In this document: positions 40,711 to 47,179 of the stretch, piece after piece | How the letters are laid out: each line of letters opens with the position of its first letter | How positions within the stretch are numbered: the first letter of the stretch is position 1 | Assembly: GCA_035536455.1 (NCBI GenBank) | Contig: DATLOC010000028.1 | Span: forward strand, 219,312-283,311 | From: DASUNQ01 sp035536455 | GTDB taxonomy: Bacteria > Acidobacteriota > Thermoanaerobaculia > Multivoradales > UBA5704 | DNA: 64,000 nt | Direction: 5' to 3' | Position numbers and translations under genes: made by a program | The notes under the pieces: model-generated | The model's database searches: none | What the model was told of the DNA's origin: nothing | The model's input: only the letters and a program-made list of their open reading frames with translations

Positions 40711-43647
40711 ATGCTGTCCGGCCTAAACCACCCCATGCGGGGAGTGTGGGCGCTCCTCGCCGCCGTCCTGTTCCTGGGCGCCGCTGCCCCCGGCCTGGCC
40801 CAGACGGACGTCACGACCAGCCGCATCTCCGGCACCGTCACCGACGGCGAAGGCACGCCGCTGCCGGGCGTGACCATCGAAGCCCGCAACACCGAGACGG
40901 GGCTCGTCGTGGCGGGGGTCACCGACGAGAACGGCTACTACCGCCTCTTGAACCTGCCGACCGGCACCTACACGCTGACCGCCGCGCTCGACGGGTTCGC
41001 CACCTTGGAGCAGCCCGACGTGCGGCTGCTCCTCGGCTCGGCGCCGACCATCAACTTCACGATGCAGCCGGCGCAGGTGGCCGACACGATCACCGTCACC
41101 GACACGGTGCCGCTGGTCGAGGTCACCAACACCTCCTCGTCGACGACCATCCAGACCGAGCAGATCGAGGCGCTGCCGGTGAGCGGCCGCGACTTCAAGA
41201 ACCTGGTGCTGATGACGCCGCAGACGCGCACCGATTCCGAGCGCGGCAACCTGGCGATCTCCGGCCAGCGCGGCATCAACACCAACGTCACCATCGACGG
41301 CGTCGACTTCAACAACGCCTTCTTCGGCGGCACCGTCGGCGGCGCCGAAGGTCGCGCGCCGCTTGCCATCTCGCAGGAGTCGATCAAGGAGTTCACCGTC
41401 ATCACCAACGGCGCCTCGGTCGAGTTCGGGCGCTCCGGCGGCGGCTTCGTCAACGTCATCACCAAGAGCGGCACCAACAACCTGCACGGCTCGGTCTTCT
41501 ATTACAACCAGCCGCAGGACTACATCGCCGATTTCAACAACGGCACCGCGCCGGGCGACCAGGAGAAGGAGCAGTACGGCGGCTCGCTCGGCGGCCGCAT
41601 CATCCAGGACAAGCTCTTCTACTTCGTCTCCTACGACGAGCAGGCCAAGAGCGAGACCATCCCGATCAACCCGCTGGTGCTCGACGCCGACATCTTCGCC
41701 CGCTACCCGGCGCTCGCGTCGTCGCCGCAGTACGTGCAGACCCAGGACGGCGACGTCCTCTTCGGCCGTCTCGACTTCCAGGCGAGCCCGGCCCACCGCT
41801 TCATGCTGCGCGGTAACTTCACCGACTACGAGGGCGTCAACGGCACCTCGAGCTCGCAGACCCGCACCGAGAGCTACAACGGCGTCGAGGGGCTCAACAC
41901 CGACGCCTGGGTCGGGCAGTGGTCGGGCGCCTTCGGCGCGAGCCTGCTCAACGACCTCAACCTCAACTACATCGAGGAGTCGACGCCGCGCGCCGACAAG
42001 GGCCTCAACCTCCCCGAGATCCAGCTCGGCGCCTTCCGCTACGGCGAGGTCAGCTTCCTGCCGATCGACCCGACGGACACCGAGCGCAAGGCGTTCGGCG
42101 ACACGGTGACCTACTCGGTCGGCGACCACGTCTTGAAGGGCGGCCTCGAGTACAACGACACCTCGATCGACCAGGTCTTCCGTGGCAACTGGCGCGGCGT
42201 CTTCGTCTTCAACAACGAGGCCGACCTGCTGGCCGGACGGTGGTCCCAGTACCGGCAGTTCGGCGGCGTCGGCGGCTTGACCTCGATCGAGGCCGGCCGG
42301 GCCAGCTTCGGCCAGAAGGAGCAGGCCCTCTTCTTCCAGGACCAGTGGTTCGCCAGCTCGAACCTGACCGTCAGCGGCGGCTTGCGTTTCGAGGCGCTCG
42401 ACAATCCGGACGACCCGGTCCTCAACCCGGACGACCGCAACCCGAACGGCTCCTTCAACCTCAGCCGCGACGTCCCCGACATGGACCTGACCGACCAGAT
42501 CTCGCCGCGCCTCGGCGTCTCCTGGTCGCCGCGGGAGGACACCGTGGTGCGTCTGTCGGCCGGACGCTTCTGGAGCCGCACGCCGGCCATCCTGCTCGCC
42601 CAGCTCTACACCTCGAACGGCCTGAAAGGCACGCAGTACATCATCAGCAACCGGGTCGTGAACGGGGTCGTCCAGGCGCCGACCGACCCGCTGGCCGGTC
42701 CCCTGGGCTTCGGCACGTCCTGGACCCCGGTCGGGGTCGAGCGCATCGACTTCACACGCGTGCCCTCCGTGCCGCGCCCCGGCGTCTTCACCATCGACAG
42801 CGACTTCGAGAACCCCTACACCGACCGCCTGACGCTCGGCGTGCAGCACGAGGTCATGGCCAACGCCTCGGTGGGGCTCGATTTCACCTACGCCGAGGGC
42901 AAGCAGCTCCAGCGGCTGACCGACATCAACCGGGTCTACGACGGCGGCACCGCCGCGAACGGGTTGCCGCGCTACAGCAACACGAGCTTCCCGTTCCCCT
43001 TCTACGGCCGCATCACCACCAGCCTCTCGGACGCCGAGTCCGAGTTCAAGGCGATCACCACCAGCTTCAACCGCCGCTACTCCGGCAACTGGAGCGCCTT
43101 CGCCTCCATCACTTGGTCGGAGGACGAGGACAACGACTCCAACGAGCGGAACTTCGCCGGCATCCAGGCCGAGGACTTCAACAACCTCGACCTCAACTGG
43201 GGGCCGTCGAACCGCGACCAGGAGTGGAAGGCCGGGGCCAACGCCCTCTGGCGGACGCCGTTCTGGGGGCTCGGCCTCTCGGGCAGCTTCCGCTACGCCA
43301 CCGGCTCGCCCTTCAACGCCACGGTCGGGTCGGACGTCAACCTCGACGGCGAGACCGCGACGGACCGGCCGACGGTCAACGGCGAGCACTTCGGCCGCAA
43401 CGCCTTCCGCCAGCCGGACTTCCGCCAGATCGACCTGCGGGTGTTCAAGGAGTTCGGCATCGGCCCCGGCGACCTCGCAGTGGGGGTGGAGTGCTTCAAC
43501 TGCAGCGACGCCGCCAACCGCTTCGTCACCCAGCCCGTCTGGGGCAGCGCCACGAGCGCGACGCCCACCCGCGCCGGCTTCGGCGCCCTGAGCGGCGTCT
43601 ACGCGACCCCGCGCACCTTCCAGCTCTCGCTGCGGTACGACTTCTAG
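40711..43647 (+). CDS. TonB-dependent receptor with carboxypeptidase-regulatory-like domain
   Basis: 978 residues. Signal peptide ends near AAPGLAQ (residue ~30). Residues ~35-115 are a carboxypeptidase-regulatory domain (ISGTVTDGEGTPLPGVTIEA, NGYYRLLNLPTGTYTLTAAL). A plug domain follows (TTIQTEQIEALPVSGRDFKN, INTNVTIDGVDFNNAFFGG), then a long beta-barrel ending in FQLSLRYDF, with the C-terminal Phe used for outer-membrane insertion. This is the Acidobacteria/Bacteroidetes-type oligosaccharide or peptide receptor, dependent on TonB (a TonB gene lies at 47180). A strong AGGAGG precedes ATG 40711, and a terminator follows the stop. Confidence 0.94.
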   Translation: MLSGLNHPMRGVWALLAAVLFLGAAAPGLAQTDVTTSRISGTVTDGEGTPLPGVTIEARNTETGLVVAGVTDENGYYRLLNLPTGTYTLTAALDGFATLEQPDVRLLLGSAPTINFTMQPAQVADTITVTDTVPLVEVTNTSSSTTIQTEQIEALPVSGRDFKNLVLMTPQTRTDSERGNLAISGQRGINTNVTIDGVDFNNAFFGGTVGGAEGRAPLAISQESIKEFTVITNGASVEFGRSGGGFVNVITKSGTNNLHGSVFYYNQPQDYIADFNNGTAPGDQEKEQYGGSLGGRIIQDKLFYFVSYDEQAKSETIPINPLVLDADIFARYPALASSPQYVQTQDGDVLFGRLDFQASPAHRFMLRGNFTDYEGVNGTSSSQTRTESYNGVEGLNTDAWVGQWSGAFGASLLNDLNLNYIEESTPRADKGLNLPEIQLGAFRYGEVSFLPIDPTDTERKAFGDTVTYSVGDHVLKGGLEYNDTSIDQVFRGNWRGVFVFNNEADLLAGRWSQYRQFGGVGGLTSIEAGRASFGQKEQALFFQDQWFASSNLTVSGGLRFEALDNPDDPVLNPDDRNPNGSFNLSRDVPDMDLTDQISPRLGVSWSPREDTVVRLSAGRFWSRTPAILLAQLYTSNGLKGTQYIISNRVVNGVVQAPTDPLAGPLGFGTSWTPVGVERIDFTRVPSVPRPGVFTIDSDFENPYTDRLTLGVQHEVMANASVGLDFTYAEGKQLQRLTDINRVYDGGTAANGLPRYSNTSFPFPFYGRITTSLSDAESEFKAITTSFNRRYSGNWSAFASITWSEDEDNDSNERNFAGIQAEDFNNLDLNWGPSNRDQEWKAGANALWRTPFWGLGLSGSFRYATGSPFNATVGSDVNLDGETATDRPTVNGEHFGRNAFRQPDFRQIDLRVFKEFGIGPGDLAVGVECFNCSDAANRFVTQPVWGSATSATPTRAGFGALSGVYATPRTFQLSLRYDF

Positions 43648-43680
43648 AGCGGGACGCTAGGCAAACAGCAGGACCCTTCC

Positions 43681-43709
43681 GGGGGGCGGGCAACCGCCCC
43701 CCTTTCACT
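43681..43709 (+). terminator. Rho-independent terminator of the TonB-dependent receptor gene
   Basis: GGGGGGCGG, loop GCAA, CCGCCCCCC then TTTCACTTT: a 9-bp GC stem with a U-rich tail 33 bp after the receptor stop. It reaches the 3' end of the converging YdeI-like gene. Confidence 0.82.
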
Positions 43710-44295
43710 TTGCCGCAGCTCCCATGATCCCGACCTTGCGGCCGGCGGCGGAGTCCTCGATGAGCCGCGCGAGGCGGCGCAGGCGGGTCTGCTCCTGCTT
43801 GGCGCTCATGATCCAGAAGACGCAGACGTGCTGGTAGGAAGGGGCCGACGACGTGAAGAACGCCCAGGCCTTCTTGTTCGCGCGGAGCTTCTTCTCGTAG
43901 GCGGGGTCGAGCACGATCTCGTTGCGCTGCTCGTAGGCGTAGATCCCCGACCTCTTCTCGCTGCGCCGCTCGAAGGCGGCGAGGCCGGCGGGGCGCATGC
44001 GGCCGAGCTCGGTGAGCTCGGCGACTCGCTTGATGTTGACGCTGCTCCAGGTGCTGGTCGGCTTGCGCGGGGTGAAGCGGATCTTGTAGCGCGTCTCGTC
44101 GATCGACTTGCGCACCCCGTCGATCCAGCCGAAGCAGAGCGCCTCGTCGACGGACTGGGGCCAGGTGATCGACGGCTTCCCCGAGCCCCGCTTGTAGAAG
44201 CCGACCCACAGCTCCTTCGCCTTGTCGTGGTGCTTCTCCAGCCAGCCGCGCCAGACGGCCGGGGTGGCGAAGTACAGCACCTCGTCGTCCGCCAT
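43705..44295 (-). CDS. YdeI/OmpD-associated family protein
   Basis: A 196-residue protein beginning MADDEVLYFATPAVWRGWLE, with KAKELWVGFYKRGSGKPSIT, QSVDEALCFGWIDGVRKSID, RFTPRKPTSTWSSVNIKRVA and a C-terminal domain (DPAYEKKLRANKKAWAFFTS). These match the YdeI family (OmpD-associated; linked in enterics to polymyxin tolerance and bacteriocin protection). The open frame continues upstream through array 3, but homology starts at ATG 44295, so I start there. Array 3 would be its 5' leader or promoter region on the minus strand, ending about 40 nt before the ATG. Confidence 0.87.
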   Translation of the reverse strand: MADDEVLYFATPAVWRGWLEKHHDKAKELWVGFYKRGSGKPSITWPQSVDEALCFGWIDGVRKSIDETRYKIRFTPRKPTSTWSSVNIKRVAELTELGRMRPAGLAAFERRSEKRSGIYAYEQRNEIVLDPAYEKKLRANKKAWAFFTSSAPSYQHVCVFWIMSAKQEQTRLRRLARLIEDSAAGRKVGIMGAAAK

Positions 44296-44333
44296 CGCAT
44301 GGATTCTAAGGACGCGGCGGCTGAAAACGTCTC

Positions 44334-44478
44334 CGCGTCCTCTCAGGAGGTCGCTGGAGGGGCCTGGAGACGTTCCCGGAGGGCCTGGAGATGGTCCCGC
44401 ATGTGGGGAAGATGCGGTATCGGGACCTGAGGATAAGGTAGCGACCGCTGAGGATATACCCGGAAGCGGGTACTGTCC
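44334..44478 (-). repeat. 21-bp-period palindromic-unit array 3 (type alpha)
   Basis: Read on the minus strand, about six 21-bp units run TCCGGGTATATCCTCAGCGG, CGCTACCTTATCCTCAGGTC, CGATACCGCATCTTCCCCAC, TGCGGGACCATCTCCAGGCC, TCCGGGAACGTCTCCAGGCC and so on, ending in CCTGAGAGGACGCG (44347-44334). Both the units (compare TCCGGGCACATCCCCAGGCC in array 1) and the terminal 14-mer match array 1, so this is a second copy of the same element in the opposite orientation, 41 kb away. It occupies the region directly upstream of the YdeI-family start. Confidence 0.8.
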
Positions 44479-44589
44479 TATTAGTTTCCAACCCGCCTGA
44501 TCCCCCGATTCCGCGCTAGCTTCTCCCCCCGAAGGGGGAGACGTTCTTCCCTCAAAACCGAAGCGGCCCGAGCGCAGGCACGCCCCGCC

Positions 44590-44813
44590 GAGCCTGACCA
44601 CGCACGGAGGGTTAGCCCGAACGAGCTGGCGTTCCAGGTCTACCAGGAAGCCATCGGCGAGGCGCCGCCACAGCCGGACCCCGATGCGGGAACCCCGCCG
44701 CCGTGTCGGGAAGCTCTGCGGGGCCCAGGGAGGGAAAGCGCGGGCCGCAGCTATGACGGCTGAGGGGCGGCGGGGAAGCGCGTAAAGCTGCTGCCGCCAG
44801 ATGGCGGAAATAA
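44590..44813 (+). pseudogene. Histone-H1-like small basic protein, frameshifted
   Basis: Three frames together spell a known small basic protein type: PNELAFQVYQEAIGEAPPQP (from 44617), then GAQGGKARAAAMTAEGRR in the next frame, then ARKAAAARWRK and stop at 44813 in the third. The GGKARA...AARKAAxARW signature belongs to short H1-like/nucleoid-type proteins. At least two frameshifts separate the pieces and no start codon is clear, so it is decayed. Between array 3 and this gene there is only a small perfect hairpin, CTCCCCC-CGAA-GGGGGAG (44523-44540), without a U-run. Confidence 0.6.
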
Positions 44814-44887
44814 GGCGTAACCCATTGAGATCAGGCGTTTTGACGTCTCTAACCTCTCTTGTGCGAATAACTTACCAAAAGTCCTGC

Positions 44888-44925
44888 TTGCATTCTCGAT
44901 CAGATCAGCCTAAGATTCACTTAGG
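44888..44925 (+). promoter_or_regulatory. Promoter with embedded palindromic operator for the HicB-like gene
   Basis: TTGCAT (44888-44893), 17 bp, TAAGAT (44911-44916). The -10 box lies inside CCTAAG-N5-CTTAGG (44909-44925), a perfect 6-bp dyad positioned to block polymerase. Autoregulation by the HicB-like product is the likely reading. Confidence 0.65.
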
Positions 44926-44959
44926 AGGAGCGGCGCTCCCGAGGAGCGCTGAAACCGTC

Positions 44960-45292
44960 ATGCCAGCCATCACCATTACCGCGGTTGTTTTCCCGCAAGA
45001 TGGCATGTGGATAGCGCAGTGCCTCGAGTACAACTTTGTCAGTTGCGCCGCGACATTGGATGAGCTTCCAGGGGAGCTGATACGGCAGGTGCGTGCTCAG
45101 ATCGAAGTAGACCTAGAAGCAGGAGAGGAGCCGTTCACAGGATTCAAAAAGGCAGCTCCGAAATACTGGCGGATGTACGAAGAGGTCCGCGCGCATTCCC
45201 GGCCGCTCAAGCCAAGCCTGCTAGAGCGCGCCCGCGCCCTTCTAAGTGGTGGGATCGACGCCCGACTCTTCCCGGTAGCGAAGGCCGCCTAG
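44960..45292 (+). CDS. HicB-like antitoxin-fold protein
   Basis: A 110-residue protein: MPAITITAVVFPQDGMWIAQ then CLEYNFVSCAATLDELPGEL. The partially degraded RNase-H-like N-terminus (V-F-P-x-x-G-x-W-x-A-Q-C-L-E-Y) is characteristic of HicB-type or stand-alone HicB-like proteins. The C-terminal half (about 60-110) lacks the usual ribbon-helix-helix and is basic and helical. It has its own promoter and operator. A HicA-like gene converges on it, with a 4-bp overlap of the 3' ends, instead of preceding it as in normal hicAB operons. An earlier ATG exists, but sequence before 44960 is not family-like. Confidence 0.68.
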   Translation: MPAITITAVVFPQDGMWIAQCLEYNFVSCAATLDELPGELIRQVRAQIEVDLEAGEEPFTGFKKAAPKYWRMYEEVRAHSRPLKPSLLERARALLSGGIDARLFPVAKAA

Positions 45293-45558
45293 TCGTCGTC
45301 GGGCGAGGCGTCCAGGGCGAAGTCGGTTCTAAACTTCTCCAGCCCAAACTTCTCTACCAGAGCCTCAACGAGCGCTGAGGGCAGCTCGCCGTTGTGCAGG
45401 CGAGGCAAGGCAAATCGCCTGCGGCCATCGGTGACCACGAGGTTCCCGCCCTTGGTGGTCGTCGTCCAGAGCCGCGTCCCGCGGTCGCCCGCGATCTTGA
45501 TGAACTCCTGAAGTGTCAGGAGGGCGGGGTCTGGAACTCCCTCGGGTCTCCAGCTCAC
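45289..45558 (-). CDS. HicA-like small protein
   Basis: 89 residues from GTG 45558: LLTLQEFIKIAGDRGTRLWT, TTTKGGNLVVTDGRRRFALP and LHNGELPSALVEALVEKFGL. The order helix, beta hairpin, strand and terminal helix matches the HicA dsRNA-binding-like fold, and RRFALPRLHNGELPSALVEA parallels HicA's 'VPxHxxxELxxGxLxxIL'. The catalytic His of HicA (in GSHxx) is replaced by KGGN. TATGCT lies 6 nt before the GTG, suggesting a leaderless transcript. An in-frame ATG at 45648 is an alternative start. It overlaps the 3' end of the HicB-like gene. Confidence 0.5.
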   Translation of the reverse strand: MSWRPEGVPDPALLTLQEFIKIAGDRGTRLWTTTTKGGNLVVTDGRRRFALPRLHNGELPSALVEALVEKFGLEKFRTDFALDASPDDD

Positions 45559-45578
45559 GGGTTGAGCATACCACGGCA

Positions 45579-45618
45579 AACGCGATTCGTCGATAACGGG
45601 TCTCGGTAACGCGATTCG
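45579..45618. promoter_or_regulatory. Direct repeats in the divergent promoter region
   Basis: AACGCGATTCG occurs at 45579-45589 and again at 45608-45618, 29 bp apart (nearly three turns), between the divergent starts of the HicA-like gene and the coiled-coil/winged-helix gene. TTGACG (45620-45625) follows directly, with a weak GATCAT 17 bp later. A shared regulator site is plausible. Confidence 0.5.
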
Positions 45619-45657
45619 CTTGACGCGGCTGGAGGAAGAGAGGATCATATCGGCCCT

Positions 45658-46149
45658 ATGACTCCCGATGAACTCGCCGCCGCCGCCGCCCAGCTCAGAG
45701 AAGAATACGAACACGAGACCAAGGAACTCCAGGAACAAGTTGAGCGCGCTAGGGCCAAAGTGGCGCGGCTTGAAACCCGACTAGGAATCGTTCGGGACCA
45801 ATATCAGCAGCGGTGGGGCCGGCTCTCTTCGTCTTTCCTCGGACTCCCCGCGCCAGAGCCGGCGCCAGCCCCGAACGCTCCGCAGGCAAATCCAACAGCT
45901 GAAAGCAGTAAGCGGCGGCGAGGCACCCTAAACGAGCCGGTTCTGGCGCTCGTGAGGGAGCTTTATCCGCCGGGCGTTTCGTCCGGGCGGGCGATGACCG
46001 CCTGGAATCAGCGACACCCCGAAAACACAGTCAGAGACTCGACGGTCAGGAGCATCCTTGAGCGACTGGAGGCGCAGGGCCTTCTCGCTGTGGAAAACGA
46101 GGGGTGCGGCAAGGGCAGCGGCATCCCGCGTACCTACAAACCCGCGTAA
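45658..46149 (+). CDS. Coiled-coil protein with C-terminal winged-helix-like domain
   Basis: 163 residues of unrecognised family. Residues ~5-55 form an acidic/basic coiled coil (LREEYEHETKELQEQVERAR, AKVARLETRLGIVRDQYQQR). A Pro/Ala-rich linker follows, then a compact ~70-residue domain: LNEPVLALVRELYPPGVSSG, AMTAWNQRHPENTVRDSTVR and SILERLEAQGLLAVENEGCG, which looks like a winged helix (helix, helix, recognition helix, wing). It may be a small DNA-binding protein. The IS1-like remnant overlaps its downstream side from 46175. No Shine-Dalgarno; the ATG lies near a possible -10, so it may be leaderless. Confidence 0.6.
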   Translation: MTPDELAAAAAQLREEYEHETKELQEQVERARAKVARLETRLGIVRDQYQQRWGRLSSSFLGLPAPEPAPAPNAPQANPTAESSKRRRGTLNEPVLALVRELYPPGVSSGRAMTAWNQRHPENTVRDSTVRSILERLEAQGLLAVENEGCGKGSGIPRTYKPA

Positions 46150-46174
46150 CGCTTCCGTCCCGATTCCGCCTGCC

Positions 46175-46512
46175 GGACACAAGATGTACCTGTCCTCCGT
46201 CCCGGATGCCTTCGGCGGCGAGATCGACTTCGCGCAGCTCCAAGAGGCGGGCCGACCGACGAGCAGCACCCCTACAGCCCGGCGAAGTGCCTAGGGACCG
46301 AGCGGCACCGCATTCTGGGCGACCCCCGGGGTGAAGCGGCGGATGCTCATGCGGATAGTCAGGTTCCCGCGCTCGACGTAGGACGTTGAGACGTGCTTGG
46401 GGTCGGCAACGAGTGCCTTCTCGAAGAAGGTAGAGAATCACGTCGCGGCGCTCGGGCTCTTCTTCGCCTACTACAACTTCTGCCGGCGCCGCTACCGCAT
46501 CTCCCGCCGCTC
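46175..46512 (+). mobile_element. IS1-family-like DDE transposase remnant
   Basis: The C-terminal part of a transposase survives in several frames: GHKMYLSSVPDAFGGEIDFA (46175 on), YSPAKCLGTERHRILGDP (to ~46326), then TSAFSKKVENHVAALGLFFA and YYNFCRRRYRISR (from ~46408). These are the landmarks of IS1-family-annotated elements of the 'YVERxNLTxRM' group. The segment in between is present but reversed (46327-46398). Frame changes and inversion make it non-functional. The N-terminal half, terminal inverted repeats and target duplication are not found. Confidence 0.75.
46320..46405. other. Small internal inversion within the IS remnant
   Basis: Read on the minus strand this stretch encodes ADPKHVSTSYVERGNLTIRM followed by SIRRFTP, exactly the piece missing between GDP and TSAFSKKVENH on the plus strand. 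It is bounded by CGACCCC (46320-46326) and GGGGTCG (46399-46405), a 7-bp inverted repeat at which the ~72-bp segment flipped. Confidence 0.8.
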
Positions 46513-46578
46513 CCCGAATGTCTCGGAGCCTCGCTCCAGGAACCGGCGCACCTGAGGTGAAGTCCGCCGGACCTTCCC

Positions 46579-46832
46579 CCTTCCGGCGCCCTCCAATGGT
46601 CTGCGGCGGCTCTGCATTCGAGTGCGGGCGTTCCGCATTCCAAGGCGGCGGCTCCGCATTGCTTTGCGGCGACCCCGCATTCGATTGCGGCGGCCCTACA
46701 TTCCAATGCGCCGGCTCCGCAATGCCCTGCGCCCGTTACAGTACCGGGCGCGCCATTACGGTAACGGCCGCGCCGGTACGGTACCGGCGGCGCCGTATCC
46801 ATACCGGGTGCTCCTGTCTTCTTACCGGCGGC
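46579..46832 (+). repeat. 21-bp-period palindromic-unit array 4 (type beta)
   Basis: About eleven 21-bp units. The first part has cores GCATTCGAGTGC, GCATTCCAAGGC, GCATTGCTTTGC, GCATTCGATTGC, ACATTCCAATGC and GCAATGCCCTGC. The core then switches to TACCGG/GGTAC types (AGTACCGGGC, GTAACGGCC, GGTACGGTACC, TACCGGCGG) without change of period. The left end (46579-46606) carries CCTTC, CGGCGCCC and AATGGTCTGCGG, the same blocks that open array 2. It lies between the IS remnant and the ribbon-helix-helix gene at 46881. ORFs across it are low-complexity by-products. Confidence 0.82.
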
Positions 46833-46880
46833 CTTCCGACGCAGGGGATGGGCAGCCAACGTCGTGTAATCTGCGGACCT

Positions 46881-47120
46881 ATGCGAGCCATGGTCATTCT
46901 CGATGACCGGCTTGGAGAGGCGGCCCGGGTACGGGCGCGCTTCGAAGGAAGGTCTCTAAGCGCGCTCGTCTCGAGCGCACTCGAGGCGTATCTTGCGAGG
47001 CTGTCGGACGCTCTTCCGTTCCGGCTCGTGACCGTCGGTGGCGATAGCCCCCGCCCCGGTATCAGTCTCGACAAGACCTCGGACCTTCTTATAGCCGAGG
47101 ACGAAAGCACCTATTCCTAA
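46881..47120 (+). CDS. Ribbon-helix-helix antitoxin-like protein
   Basis: 79 residues: MRAMVILDDRLGEAARVRAR, FEGRSLSALVSSALEAYLAR (strand-helix-helix of a CopG-type fold) and a C-terminal arm PGISLDKTSDLLIAEDE, reminiscent of VapB antitoxins whose arm binds a PIN toxin (P-G-I-x-L-D). No PIN gene follows; the next gene is tonB on the other strand, so it is an orphan or its toxin was lost. TGTAAT upstream (46865-46870) could be its -10. ATG 46881 or 46890 may start it. Array 4 lies immediately upstream. Confidence 0.72.
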   Translation: MRAMVILDDRLGEAARVRARFEGRSLSALVSSALEAYLARLSDALPFRLVTVGGDSPRPGISLDKTSDLLIAEDESTYS

Positions 47121-47163
47121 AAAAAACAGGGCGGCTGAGCTTCCGAAACGATCTCAGCCGCCC
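47119..47163 (-). terminator. Rho-independent terminator of tonB
   Basis: On the minus strand GGGCGGCTGAG, a 13-nt loop, CTCAGCCGCCC and then TGTTTTTTTT: an 11-bp perfect stem followed by a U-run, 17 bp beyond the tonB stop. Confidence 0.87.
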
Positions 47164-47179
47164 CGGTGGAAGGCTCGCC

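Noticed and set aside
44501..44600. Possible tRNA or structured RNA around the hairpin CTCCCCC-CGAA-GGGGGAG
   Set aside because: No cloverleaf, anticodon arm or CCA-type end can be drawn, and the single hairpin lacks a U-run.
46518..46880. N-terminal extension of the ribbon-helix-helix gene through array 4
   Set aside because: The extension is periodic array sequence; family similarity begins at 46881 and a -10-like TGTAAT lies just upstream.
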